A stretch of DNA of 64,000 nucleotides from Delphinapterus leucas (GCF_002288925.2 NW_022098091.1:1179917-1243916), one strand, 5' to 3'. Positions 22,060 through 34,365 are shown, counted from the stretch's first letter. Numbers and translations: made by a program. The notes: generated from the letters alone by a model not told the origin.

Positions 22060-25000
22060 CTAGAAAGAAACCACTTATCAGTCTTCATGGTATTGCCACC
22101 TCTTTGCGGCCCATGGCCTTTCCTTACTGAGAAACTTTACATCCCCATTTGCCTCTGTACATAATCTGGGTTCCCTAGGACAAGCTTCAGGAATCTTCCT
22201 CTATTACCATTTTCTACCATTTCCTAACTCCTCCCCATCTTGGAATGACTTATTTACTGCCTACTGCTTGGGTCCGGTTTTCAAGGCCTTCCAGAATCTG
22301 GCCCCATTCTTCCTAGCAGTAGTACGTTCTCTGCTACAGCTATGCTTATTCCTGTCTTAACTCTCTCCACTCTCCACCTTAAAATACTATCCAAGTTTCA
22401 AGACTCCATTCAAGTCCCTAGAGTAATCTTTCCCCTGAACTCTTATTATATTTCATATTCTTGATTTCTTCCTGCCTTTCGTTTAATAGGTCATGGTACC
22501 TCTGAAAAGGGTTTCCATGATTTTTCTACTTTCTATTTTCCTCCCTGCTTTCTAAACCCTACTGTAAACTCACCTCTTCCTGGAGGACATCCTTAAACTT
22601 ACTCAGCTCCATCTACCCTATTTCTTCCAGTATCTCCCACAATGCCTGTAGAGTTTTACCTGACTATATCAGTTTGGGGTTACAGATCACTGTTATATGT
22701 CTTGTATAGGGATAATCTTATCTCCTTCAAGGAACTGAGAGTTTCCCCAAGGGTAAAAACCAGTCTACTTTGTACCTTCTTCACAAGTGCTGGGCTTCAA
22801 ACACAAAAGACACTCAAGGCTGCTGACTAATTTTCCCTTAGTATTTAATACAATGAATACCTTGCCACTCCCATTTAAAACCCCACAGATAAACCTTAAC
22901 AGCCTATTTCTCTCTAGCCTACCTCCCCTTCAGAACAAAATGCAGGTGCTAAAAGAATTTTTCTATGCCGTAACAGGATTGCTTCTCTGACCCAGTGCTA
23001 GAATACACCTGATGATAGAGCAAATGGATTAGAAATCTCAGGTAAGGAAAGAAAAGTTTAGATTGGAAGGAGAAAGTCTTTTAACAGAATTAGATACTTT
23101 TCCATGTTTTAATGAGTACTTCTCTCACCTTTCCTGCCCATTCCACCCACACCCTGAACTTAGACTATTATATCTCCCTGCAGCCCCCACCCTGCTGCTT
23201 ACTAACCAAGGGAAGGGGCAAGAAGCATTAGTTGAAATGTTCCCAAAGGAGCAGAAAGAACATTCCACTGCCTCCAAAAATAGAACCCCATTTCACAAGG
23301 CCTTCCTCCAACAGAGTCCATTGGCTCTCACCAGGCCTTGAGACTCCTAAATAGTGGCCTTAAGTAGGTTCCACAATGCCCCCATATAATGTGGCAGAAA
23401 AAGTAGGCCTTAATCTAGAATACAGTTATGTGTGAGTGTAGGGGCTTTAGGAATGGTAAGTGGGTAGACCAGGATGTTTTTAATGTTAGAGTTACTCTTT
23501 TTCTTCTTAGGTTCAAGCTCCAAAATAAACCCTGGGAGCTGAGCATTACTCAGCAGACAAGCTGCTTAAAAGGAGGGTAATTCGGGGACTGTAAAAGCGT
23601 GGGGGAGCATGTTGAAAAGGTGAGGTCATCATCCTGTGATATTCAGCCCTGATCATCTCCACAGTAATTTGCAGAGGCTTGTGCACAGAAAGCTACAAAA
23701 AATGTTGTTCCTATCAACCAGCCAACCCTGGCTTAGTCTGGGACTGTAGAGATTGTAAGAAGCAAACCTTAGGCGTCAGCAGCATTATTGACTTCTTCCC
23801 ATGGGGATTTTTTTAAACTAACAGTACTAGTTGTTTGCCAATCTAGCTGGCTTCTTTTGTATCCCTTCCCTTACCAGTCCCCTCCAGAGTGAGCTTAGTA
23901 TAATGCTGGGCACATAATAGGCTCTTTAAAAAATAGAATCATAGGGGGGAAAAAAAGCATAGAATTTTAAAACTAGAAAACACCTTAGAAATTATCCAGT
24001 CAGTTTGGATAGGGTCTCATAATTTCCAGTCTTGATTCTTTTTTGATGTGTTATACATAGATAGTTGCCTGCAGCTTTTTATAATCCTATACCAATATTC
24101 TCAAAACTTGCAAGAATTCTTAGTTCCTGAAGAACAGATATTCAGTGGGTTAAGTGTGATTCTGATGTGAATGGTGAAAATGCAAAGGCAGAAGAGAGGA
24201 AGATAGGATCTGAGAAAGGGAAAAAGCTCTTTGACAAACTGACTCCTTTTCTTCAACCAGTATATGTATAAAAACAGTCCTGACAATTCTGAATGTCTGG
24301 CAGAGCTTCTCTTGCAATTAAAAAAGGTAAAGGAAATTGTACAAAATATTAACTTAAAAGGTCCAAAATCTCTAGCCATGCCATTGATTCAGAGACATGT
24401 ACAGAGTACCAAATGCATTTCGGAAAGGCACTCAATCAAGTATATACAGCATTTAAAATCAAGTCAAGAACATTGCACCGAAAATTGACGTTAAAATACC
24501 CGAACATTTTAAATTTAATATAGTATGGATTTAATTCCCAAATACCCAAAATTTGCACAGGGTCCCATTTCAGCTAGCTTTCTCTTCCCCAAATATTTTC
24601 TACCCATAGCTCATCTATCTTTATATCTCTCATTTACTTATTTTAAAGGGCTTGGACAGTGCCTTGTACCACAATATATGCTCAATAAATGCTTCCCACT
24701 ATCCTTCATTTTAAATTATTCAGGTATTTTAGGCAAAGGTAATTTCTAAATATCACTGTCTAGTCTTAGAGATACACAATTAGCAAATACATAGCATAAA
24801 GTGGCTCTCTCTGAGCCACACAGACACGCCCAGATACCCTTTGTCCAGATCCTCAGTGGGACTCTAGGGCCTACCCAACAGGGCCTTGCTGTGTCATGCT
24901 GCCACTGTAGAGGGGAGGACAAGGGATGGTGGTGGAGGGGAATGGAACCTCTCTGGCATCTCATTATATGTGTCTCATTCTGCTGCAAATAAGCATTCCT

Positions 25001-25718
25001 TTTCCAGAATCTGCCCCCATACCTAGCTCTTGTGGACTGTACTGATTTCAATATGGGATCAGGCAGTTCTCCAACACAGAAGCCCCTACCTTCCTACCTC
25101 AAACTGCCTCTTTCTTTGGAGAAAAGGTTTGGGAATGGGAGGAGACTGTTAAAAGAAAGATCAGGATTAATCTCAATATTATCTCAATATTATCGCGTAT
25201 CCTTCCCTCCAAACTCCTTCCTATGGAGACAAATAAGTTTGGGGTGAGGGTAGACACATCAATGGAACACAACAGAAAACATTTGAAGATACAGGGAAGT
25301 AGAGGCTAGAGTGGTACAGTAGGACTAGAGATTCATCAAAAAGCTGGGAGAACAAATTGACAGCTTGAAAAGGAAGATGTAGATTACTAAACTGAAGATA
25401 ATAAAATTAATAATTTTATTATCTTCAGGACAATGTTATAGGCAAACTGACAACTGAAATGAGATAAATGCTGAGAAATAACTACATGTAAATTGTTAGA
25501 AATTAATATCTGTGTAAAGGATTATAAGGCATGGATGGAGATCTTAGCAAAGATGTAAAACTGTGAATAACTGCCTATTGTTCACAGCGCCGCCTTCGCT
25601 CCTCTTGAACTGTCCCCCAACCCCATCCTCATTTGGGGTCTTCAACCTAACTAGAAGCACCGACTATCTTTTCAGCCCCTTGCCGCCGCCCCACCACCCC
25701 CGCCCCGGTTTCGTTTAC
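22060..25718 (-). other. MLLT11: MLLT11 intron 1
   Basis: Mostly unique sequence. Positions 22100-22640 look like an ancient L2 fragment (pyrimidine-rich, with CAAGTTTCAAGACTCCATTCA). An 11-base tandem ATCTCAATATT repeat lies near 25170-25191. A perfect 37-base palindrome lies at 25392-25428. No further coding exon is visible. Confidence 0.6.
25392..25428. repeat. Perfect inverted repeat, 18-nt arms with 1-nt centre
   Basis: Left arm CTGAAGATAATAAAATTA, centre A, right arm TAATTTTATTATCTTCAG. The arms are exact reverse complements. It sits about 290 bases inside MLLT11 intron 1. Confidence 0.95.
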
Positions 25719-25900
25719 CTGTTATCAGTGAATTACTAGCGTGTTCCAAAGATGGAGGGAGTACTTCGAGGGCTCCGATGTCTGCTCTGGGCTGGAGAAC
25801 AAGAAAGCTGTTGGGGCTTTGACGGCTTTGTCTTCTCACTCCCTCTCTGTTCAGTGACTGAGTCAGTCTGCTCAGTCTCCCCCTGCAATGCAGCCCCTCC
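25719..25900 (-). promoter_or_regulatory. MLLT11: MLLT11 non-coding exon 1 and promoter region
   Basis: A canonical minus-strand donor CAG/GTAAACG falls at 25719/25718 next to a GC-rich, C-tract-rich patch. This fits the two-exon MLLT11 structure with a non-coding first exon and an intron of about 3.6 kb. A palindromic AP-1 site GACTGAGTCAGTC lies at 25856-25868. The transcription start was not resolved. Confidence 0.6.
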
Positions 25901-26339
25901 TAAGAATGGCGGAAGGACTCCCCGCCCCCTCCCGGCCTGACTCGGCTAATTCAAAAGATAGGTTCCAGAACACTTGAGGGAGGGAGACAGGACTAAAGCA
26001 TCTCCGTAGGCTTATTGGTCTGATTCCCGAGCTCTTCCAGCTCCCCCGTGCAGACTGAGGGTGTAATGAATGAGTAGTTAATTGTCCTCTAATTTTAGGT
26101 TTATGGATTAAAAGTCTTGACTCTAGACAACGTGGAGAAGAGGAGTGTCCCTTTATTCCCCAATTTAAGGATTTCAGATCACCCGAAGTGTTTTTGAGAA
26201 TCACAAAAATTCTCCCTCGGTACCTCCCGATTTGCCTTCCCACCCTCACAATGGGTAAATAAACCTAGCCCTATTGCATTTGCGGTAGGGCACAGGAACA
26301 TCGGGGATGCGTGTGCTTCTGCCAATCTCTGAACTCGGT

Positions 26340-26960
26340 TGGGGCCGAAAGATTTGGGGGCTCCGCTTCCTTTCGCCCCGCAACGCCTGACGCGCAAACA
26401 GAACGCACGATTCTGGAGGGTCCAGCTTGCGTGCCAGGCCTTCCTCGAGGGTCCGCTTTCCCGGGTTTTCCCGGCAGGGGCGGCGGCCCTCGGGGGCTTC
26501 CGAGGCCCCTCCCACGTCCCTCCGTCCTGCAGCGCCACCTCAGTCCAGAGGGGAGCTGTGCGCCCGGCTCCCAGCCGGACGGGTTTCGTAATCGCGTCGC
26601 GGCCGTTTCCGCCCTCAGCCAGCCGCACCTCTGCTGCTCTGCCCTCGGCTCCCCCACCGCGCCGAGGAGCGAGCCCGGGAGCCCCACGCTGGCGGGCACC
26701 GAGCGGGAGCCCCCCCACCAGCTGGCGCCGGACGCCTGGATGCCGGAGCAGAGCAGGTGAGGCCTCGGACTCGGTCCCTCGGCCCGTGCGCCCCGCCTGC
26801 CCAGTCAGGCGGAGACGCACCGGATGCTGGGGGTGGGGGAGGAGGGCGTCCGCGGCTGTCGAGATGCTGGGTCGGTGGCAAAAGGGGTGCGCCGGCTGAG
26901 GAGCCGTCCCTGTCCGTGCTCCGGCGGTGCGCAGGTGAGGCCAATGAAGAGCAGAAGGGA
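26340..26960 (+). promoter_or_regulatory. CDC42SE1: CDC42SE1 CpG-island promoter and non-coding exon 1
   Basis: The densest CpG block in the window, free of retroposons. Two strong plus-strand donors, GCAG/GTGAGG, end candidate first exons at 26756 and 26934, suggesting alternative 5' UTR exons. It faces away from MLLT11 exon 1, roughly 0.8 kb away. The start site itself could not be read. Confidence 0.7.
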
Positions 26961-29885
26961 AGACGGGTCTGGAGTGTTGGGGGGAGACGGGAGGTGGGAA
27001 AAAGGTCTCTTGAGATTCGCCAACCTCGGTGCTGCCGTGTGCCAGCAAACTGAAGCAGAGCTGGTCCGGGAAGGTCTAAATCTGAGACAAGTAGCCACGC
27101 CAGACAGTGACAAAGTCGGAAGGATTCACAGAGAGGCCCAATCCTAGTTCAAACTTGGGAGGAGCAGAGAATTTCTGGGTAGAGTCCGGGGGTGGGCAGA
27201 AAAGGAGCCTATGTGACTGAACCTATTGGGCAGGGGGAGTTGAGGGCCTAGCCCTGTTTCCTCTTAAGCCTCCACAAGACCTTTCCTGGGGAAGGGCACG
27301 GTTGGTGCTGGGGCAAATGCCTGTCACTTGACTGAAAGTTGGGGTCCACCCCCACTTCTCTAGAGCCCCGCAGCAGCCCTCATGTCTGGAGGTCTCCATA
27401 GGGGACCAGCTGCAGCCCTGGGCTCATAGCCAGAATTGCCCGCTCCATTTTCTCAATTCTCTTTCTCTTTCTCTCCAGCTGCTTCTTGTGAAGGCTTGTC
27501 AGGCAGCGGGGTAGGAGGCCTTGGGGCTGGAGTCAGCGGGACTGGGAAAACCGGTTTGGGGCTAGAACAGGACCAGGGAACTACCTCTGTACATCCTTCC
27601 TCCCTGGAACCTTTCTCCCATCCATTCTCCTGCTCACTCCCCAATAGTTTTAAAACTCTTAAGCTCTCCTGTGACCTTGGTGTCTTTTCCAGCTCTGTAT
27701 TTCACCCTTCCTATTTGGGACTCAGGCCCAAGTCACAGCACTACTTGGCAGTCAGGGTATGGCCTTATACGATCTAATCCTGACCCCTCCTACTGTTTAC
27801 CCAGCCCTTCCCCTTAATTGTGGAGTTGAAATAGTGAGTAGTGGGTTCAGGTGCCTCTTCTTCCTGGGCTGACCAGTTGAGGACTTCATTTTTCCTCAAC
27901 CCACTCTTCTCTAGATATTTTAAAGGAGAGTGGCAGCCAATCACTCTTACTTCCTTTTCTGGCCTGTTCCCCTCCCCCCTCACCACCACCACCATGTTCA
28001 CCCTGCCCAGTCTTCTCCTCACGCTGACCCCACCCCCAGGTTTCAGAGACCCTTATGTCCTGTGTCCTAGGGAATGGAATTTCCTGGTCACTTCTCACCA
28101 TCATTGGTCATTTCATGCCAAGTCCCACACACACACTTTCCCTCCACCCAGCCCTGGCCAGGTCCGTGGAAAAGGAACAGAAACGTCCTTGTTCCCTCCA
28201 CTGCCCCTTTCCCTCTCTCCTCCTCCCCCTCTTCTCTCCTTTTCCCTCCCACCATCTACTTCTGTTCACTCAGCTTTGAGCAAGGAGGGTGTTGGGGGAG
28301 AGTCCAGTCTCAGTACAGCGTGTCTGGTAGTGTTGGGGGTTTCCTCTGATTCTTCATTGTTTTCTTCATCCCCTCCCACCCCCACAACCCTTACCACCCA
28401 ACACCACCACCAGCACGACAAACCCTGTGACTGACTGACTTCCCCACTGACCACAGCTCCCCTCTCTGGACAGCTGTGTTCTGACTTCCGCCCTGTCTCA
28501 TTACTCCTCCCCTCCAGTGGTGGGAAGGGAAGTAAGAGAAAGCCTGGACTCCCGGGTCCTTCCATCCCTCAGAAGCTGTGTCTCAGTGTTTCTGTGATCT
28601 CATCTCAAGGCTGAGAAGAAACCCTCTCAATTCTTAGATCAGTGTAGGGTGCCAGAGCATCAGGGTTCCAATCTTGGAGGGAGGGGAGATTCCTATTCAG
28701 GCTAAAGTGTAATGTGCGTGAAACTGCCCTGTTTGGAATCTTTGAGGTTGCACTAGGGGAATGCAGTGAAAATAGAGGAAACCTATATGTGCCCTACCCT
28801 GGCTGGCAGTAATGAAGAGGGGAGGAAGTTCTTCCTTGGACACTAATGCTGTTGGAAAGTTCCTCATGTCTGGTTGGCTGATGAAGATTGGGGTTGGAAG
28901 TGGTAAGGAGGGAAGAGAGAACAGGTCACAGCATGAGGGGAGGAGGGAGGGAGGGAGGCCCAGGCCCTATGGGGTGTGAAGCAGAGCGGAGTGGCACGAC
29001 AGGACATGTGAAGAGGGTGGGGAGGCTGGAAAAAGATTCCTCATGGGACAGAAGATACCTGGCACGTGTACCTACAACCTGTGCACAGATGATCTCCACA
29101 AGACACACATGTGGACATGGGGTCATGCCACATATGTGCAAACAGAGGTGCACACAGAGGAGTGCATTGACATAGAACACAGATAAAACAGAGTGTAGGC
29201 AGCCCTCAGGAAGGATCTCAAGGTCAAGTAATAAAAAAACTGTTAAATGGCTTCTGGGAGGGGTTGGATCTCAGTTGAGGGAAATGAGGAAGAACAACGG
29301 CAGGGAACAGAGAGGGAAGAAATTCCTCACTGTAGAAAGTCTTAGGTTCCAACCTGCTGCAGTTGGTTACCTAGGACCTAGGTAGTCAAGGCCTCTCTTG
29401 GTCTTAAAGAAAATCTAGGTGTTCAGGGTAAGGTAAGGAAAAAGGGAGGGTCAGGGGTGGAGGCCTTGTTTGTGAGAACAAAAAACCACCATTTCCTCTT
29501 CAGTCACTTAAACGCCCCTCCCCTTCTGCCTTAAGCCCAGGGAGAAGGGAGATGGAGCTTGTAGCACCCCCAAACTTTGCTCATTTCTGCCAGTATCATT
29601 TAGTCCCCTCCCATCCTCTCTTCCTAGCTTCTAGCCCCCTTCCTCTCCCCTCCGTCGGTACCAGCAGCTACTGTTCCGTAACCCTTTGGTGCCCCTTTGG
29701 TTGTTTGCCTTTCTCTGAGAGTCAGACTTGGAGGTTCTTATGTTTGGAGAAGGTTAGTGTTGGTTGTAGGACTAGGGCCTTTACAGGGGAGCAAGAAGAT
29801 ATGGACTCATCAGGAGCCTTCTCAAAGAGTGGGGGAGTGGATTTCTCATTAAATTTTCTCCTCTCTTTACTTTCTGCTCATCCAG
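26957..29885 (+). other. CDC42SE1: CDC42SE1 intron 1
   Basis: GC-moderate, pyrimidine-rich unique sequence with no SINEs. Polypyrimidine-rich blocks occur at 27960-28270, and a GGGA-rich stretch at 28935-28960. ORFs here are proline/serine-rich and compositional. An internal alternative 5' exon near 27.48 kb (after CTCTCCAG) is possible but unproven. Confidence 0.5.
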
Positions 29886-30149
29886 AGTTCCAGGTCTGTG
29901 GAAGACGTAACCTCGTGCCTGCTTGCCCACCCCACTCTCTGACCTTGCTAGTCTCTCAGGGTCTGAGACACTGACCTTCACCGCTCAGCTTAAGGGCTCC
30001 GAGGACTCCACTTTCTCTAGACCTGTCCAGCTGAGTAAACCCAGGGTGTTGTTACACCTGAGGGGAGTGAGGAGTGGGCGGTCAAGGCACCAGAGCAAGA
30101 GCCCTCTGGGGCCTCAGGCAGAGGCGTGAAACTGGAACCATCGGGGAAC
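29886..30149 (+). other. CDC42SE1: CDC42SE1 5' UTR part of the first coding exon
   Basis: A strong polypyrimidine tract ends TTCTGCTCATCCAG at 29885, giving an exon of 29886-30203 that carries 264 bases of 5' UTR before the ATG. The ATG has A at -3. Confidence 0.6.
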
Positions 30150-31642
30150 ATGAGTGAATTTTGGCACAAACTGGGCTGCTGCGTGGTAGAGAAACCCCAG
30201 CCGGTAAGTCTCCCCCACCCCACCCCACCCCACCCCACCGAAACCAGTTACCGTATACTGGGACATAGATACATCAGTCTAGGATCCGCCGTCTAAAAAG
30301 CACACTTCTTGCCTTCTTCTCTGTCAGGATAGCTTCTATGGCCTGGCAGGTGTGTACATGGAATAAAGGGGACTGGGTGATGGAGGAAGTGAACAGTCTT
30401 AGCTATCACTTCTTTTTCCTGTCCATTTTGAGTTGGACGGGGTTGTAGGTGGAGCTTAATACCTGTCAGTTTTCCCCACTGTTTCCTCATCAGCCAGAGG
30501 TGACTTTGACATGTCCTTTCTTTGTCCAGTGTTCACTCTGCAGGCCACTGCCCTTACCACCCTGCCTGTGTCCTCTCTCTGTTTATGTTGTTCTAACCTT
30601 GCCTTTCATACCCTAGTGATTTCCCTGTTGTAATGCCGTATCCCCTTTCCCACTAGGCCCTTAGCTTTTCCCTTAGTGGTTTGCAACTCTTCCCTTCCTC
30701 CACTGTGATGTAACTCCCTGTCTTCTCCAATCAGAAGAAGAAGAGGAGACGGATTGACCGGACCATGATTGGGGAACCAATGAATTTTGTCCACCTGACT
30801 CACATTGGCTCTGGGGAGATGGGTGCTGGAGATGGACTTGCCATGGTAACAAGGGAATGGGGAGAAGTTGATATGAGGTTGTGACCTAGAACTGTGCCCT
30901 TTTTTGAAAGTTCAAGCTGGGGGCATAACAGAATACTCGATGGGAAGCTAGAAGCTAGGATTCTAGTCCTGGTCACAGGCTGCATAAATCTGAGATCTGG
31001 CATTTCAGGTCTCTGTCCTAGGCTCCCTCATCTTTACAATTAGCAGATTTTTCTTCATTGGATGGAGGATATATATGTCTTAATAGTTACTTGGAGGGCT
31101 TTTTCCAAAAACCATAACCCTTCCTTCTATTAACTAAGAACTGCTATCTCAGCGCCACAGTAAGTCATATCGTGGTTGGGAGTGTTGGGACAGGGAAAAG
31201 GCTGAGCACCTCTATCCTGAGTAATGTTTAATATGCATTTCTGCTCTCAAAATAAGGGAAATGGGCTTGGAGGTAGTGAAGGAATCTTTTCACCAGTTAT
31301 GAAACACAGATAAATATGGGAGAGTCCTTTGTGAGAGGATCTTACTAGTAAAAGACCCACTTTGTCTCATCCTCATGAAGGTCATTGTGAAGCGAGGCAT
31401 TGAGACTTACTTCCCTTGGAGAAATAGAGATTATTTTTAACCTTTTCAGATTGATTTTATTTTGTCAAGGAGATGGGGTCAACCTCTTCCCTGGAGGGCA
31501 CAGGGGAGCTCTTTTACTGTGCCATATGAAGATTTAGGAGAGGGTCTCACGTGTGCTTTTTTCACAGACAGGTGCAGTTCAGGAGCAGATGAGATCCAAG
31601 GGAAACCGAGACAGACCGTGGAGCAATTCTAGGGGCTTGTAG
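30150..31642 (+). CDS. CDC42SE1: CDC42SE1 (SPEC1), complete 79-residue CDC42 small effector
   Basis: A small membrane-associated CRIB protein that binds GTP-CDC42 and affects actin and JNK signalling. Coding exons: 30150-30203 (18 codons), 30735-30845 (37 codons), 31568-31642 (24 codons plus stop), all phase 0. It starts [18 protein letters not shown]. Cys10 and Cys11 are the likely palmitoylation pair. A KKKRRR basic patch is at residues 19-24. The CRIB core [19 protein letters not shown] spans about 25-43. It ends RPWSNSRGL. The length equals the human protein as I recall it. The 5' UTR is spliced from the CpG-rich promoter. The 3' UTR has its own intron, 14 bases after the stop codon. Confidence 0.98.
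30212..30239. repeat. (CCCCA)n pentanucleotide repeat beside a splice donor
   Basis: About five CCCCA units begin eight bases after the GT of the CDC42SE1 donor at 30204. The complementary strand has five runs of four or more G, which is G-quadruplex-forming sequence. Confidence 0.9.
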
Positions 31643-32927
31643 CTCCAATACGACTGGTGAGTGATTAGAGAAACCCATCCAACACCTCCAGCCCCCTGCC
31701 TCAGAACTGTGATCCTCTGCAAGAATGGGAAGTGAAGGGAGGAAGAAAATTAGAATGGAAAAGTCAAAAAGGTAGGATCCAGAAAGGCAGAGAGAAAGGG
31801 ATGTGCAGACAGGTAGAAATAGAAAAAAAGAGCACACTGTGGAAATAGTTAAGTGTGAACCAGGCGGTACCCTCTCCCTAAGGTTTTCTTCGAGGCTAAT
31901 CTTCCTTCTTTTTTTCCTTTAATCAGGTTCCACTGTGTGTCCAGCCTTCACCCTGTCCAGCCCAGAAGAGATGCTGGCCCTACCAGTTTCCCTCCTAGAA
32001 TCAGTAACCCCAGGGCCCCTCTTTTCCCTATCTGTCTAATTGTGCCTCAAATGGCTTGGGGGCTGGACTCCCTCTACTCCCTCTGGCTGTAGCCCCTCCT
32101 GGAGATGGGGTCAAGGCAGCAGGACTGACCAAGTGACTACTGGTTGGCCAGAAGGAGCTCAGCTGAAGCCCTGGACACTATCAGATCTGAGATAGGAGTT
32201 TTCTGGGAACTTGGAATGAGTTCCCTTCTCCTGAATGACGGTCTAGGTGCCATATGTTTGTAAACTCTTAACCTGGAACTCCTTAAATGTGGTGGGTAGG
32301 TGAGATTACCAAAGCTGAAGCCGGCTTTGCTAAGAAGCTCCCTACCTCCCTGCCCTTTTCTTTCATCCTGGAATGAACTGAAGCAGACGTCAAGCAGGGT
32401 CTGGGAGGGTGACCACTGGCTAGTCTACTTTTTCTCTTTAGATCTCAAACTTGAAACTCAGTCCCTCAGTATCTCTCTGCCGATACCAGGGTCTTTCTCT
32501 AGGTAGGCCTCTAACCCTATGTTTCTGTAGCATTGCTGGCTCCTAAGGTCTTTCCTTTTTTTTTTAAATTAATTAAAAATTCAATTTAAGATGAGTTCTC
32601 TTAATTACCCCCATCCTGCTACTACCTCTATCCTTAACCCCATCCCTGTCAGGAGCCTTATTGTTTCCCACTGGATAAGAGTTAAGAGGTGGGTCTTAAC
32701 CTGAAGTCTTGGGGATCTGCCTTCTGCCCACCTCCCTGCTGGCCTAGAGAGCAGGAAGAGGGATCTTGGAGAGAAACCCAGAATGCAGTAAAACTAGGAG
32801 TTATGTCTCAGGGTAAACTTACTGATCACTGAGAATGGGAGTGGTGGTGAAATAGATAGGTTGAAAACAATCATCCTTGAGTGATCTTAAGATCCTCCGG
32901 CATGAGAGCCGGAAGACCTCTAGAGCA

Positions 32928-33113
32928 AGTTTTCTCAAACTAGGCACTTTTGACATTTTGGGCTGGATAATTCTTGGTAGTGAGGGACTGTCCTGTGCAT
33001 TATAGGGTGTTTAGCAGCATACCTGGCCCACCCTAGTTATAACAACAAAAAATGTCCCCACATATGGCCAAATGTCTCCGAGGGGGCAAAATCACCCCCA
33101 GCTGAGAGCCACT
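32928..33113 (+). mobile_element. MER5A (hAT-Charlie MITE) relic
   Basis: Matches the MER5A pattern: GGCACTTTTGACATTTTGGG near the start, GGGTGTTTAGCAGCAT in the middle, GGGGCAAAATCACCCCCAG near the end. It lies in the CDC42SE1 3' UTR. Confidence 0.85.
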
Positions 33114-34050
33114 TGGTATTTTTCTCTCACATGATTTCCACTTGTTCATCCTAAGCCTGAGTCATGGATGAACTAGGGCCCTGTGTAAAGTAGGCTCCAT
33201 AGGGCTGCACATAACCTCCAAACACTTTATTCAGTGTGTTGCTCGTGCTTGCATGGGTTCATGTCTCTGCGATGGACGTGTACTGTGCTTCTCCATGCTT
33301 ATGCTGTCTGGAGGAGGGGTTCCTGCAGTGTGGAGACATGAACAGGGTATGGGGGGACTGGGGAAGGGAGGGAGTGAAAAACAGTAGAGCCATAGATACC
33401 CCAGCTTATCCTCTCCAAATTTTAAGCTCTGTTTCTGTGCCCTAGTCCTAGAACCAGACACAAATAAGACTCAGGGAGTTTTGTCTGAAGACCAGGTCCC
33501 ACTGCCCACCTGGCTGAAGAGTCTGCTTTAGGTGGGAAAATAATGTAGGAGTCGGGTCTTCAGGCATTTTCAGTTATCTCAGGTGATTTGTTCTGGCCCC
33601 TTCCTTGCAGGGTGATGAGGAGGGCAGAACAGATGAGCTTCTGTCTGCTCTGAGATGAGAAGGCAGGGATCTCATTAGCTCAGTAACAGGAAGGATCCTG
33701 TTTGATGGTAGTGGGAGTCAGGAATGTGAGAACTAAGATCCACTCTGCTGACTCCACCATCCATCCAGTTTGCCCCCACCTATAGTGACTGAGGTTCTAA
33801 TTTCAGTGTATTTCCTGCAGATTTGTTTTTAAGTGTTTAAGCTTGGTTATAGAGATACTTTCCCAATGTACCCAATTCCAGTCTAGCTAGTTGCTCTGAA
33901 AGTAGCTCATCTTGTTGGCCTAAAGTAGCTGAATAGCCTAAGGGTTATACTAGATCTAAAAGGTTAACAGGATAGGGCAGAAAGATGGGGGAACTCCTGG
34001 AATCTCCAGTCACCCTGATCTTGAGCCTTATTGTACTGCCTATTCTTTTT

Positions 34051-34174
34051 TTTTTTTTTTTTTTTTGGCCACACCATGCAGCACGCAGGATCTTAGTTCC
34101 CGGACCAGGGATCGAACCCACGCCCCCTGCAGTGGAAGCAGGAGTCTTAACCACTGGACCGCCAGGGAAGTCCC
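34051..34174 (-). mobile_element. CHR-type tRNA-derived SINE (short form)
   Basis: Reverse-oriented: a poly-T tail, GGATCTTAGTTCCCGGACC, the inverted B box, and GGACCGCCAGGGAAGTCCC. It is flanked by an exact 14-base duplication TACTGCCTATTCTT. It sits about 170 bases before the CDC42SE1 poly(A) signal. Confidence 0.93.
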
Positions 34175-34365
34175 TCTACTGCCTATTCTTTAGACACAAT
34201 CTTTTCTTTGGTGCTCTCTCACCTTTAGCTACCTTCTCTAATGTGTATGCTACCGTCACTTTAACAATATTTAGAGTGATGGGAATGGGTTTGAGAGTCA
34301 TAATTTATATTAAAAATTGTTGGACTTTTAAATACATTTTCAAATAAAAAAAGTTTAAGCAAAAT

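Larger units (their letters stand above)
31643..34365 (+). other. CDC42SE1: CDC42SE1 3' UTR, spliced
   Basis: After the stop codon the exon continues 14 bases to a strong donor CTG/GTGAGT (31656/31657). The acceptor TTTAATCAG ends at 31926. The terminal exon runs from 31927 to a poly(A) signal AATAAA at 34343-34348. No earlier AATAAA was seen. The UTR includes a MER5A relic and an antisense CHR SINE near its end. The junction is close enough to the stop to avoid nonsense-mediated decay under the 50-nt rule. Confidence 0.6.

Noticed and set aside
26179..27048. 289-codon minus-strand ORF in the CpG island
   Set aside because: Arg/Pro/Gly-rich, and it overlaps similar long ORFs in other frames. 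It is antisense to the CDC42SE1 first exon; high GC removes stop codons by chance.
27841..28434. 197-codon plus-strand ORF
   Set aside because: Ser/Pro/Thr-rich translation of a pyrimidine-rich intron; no domain and no start context of note.
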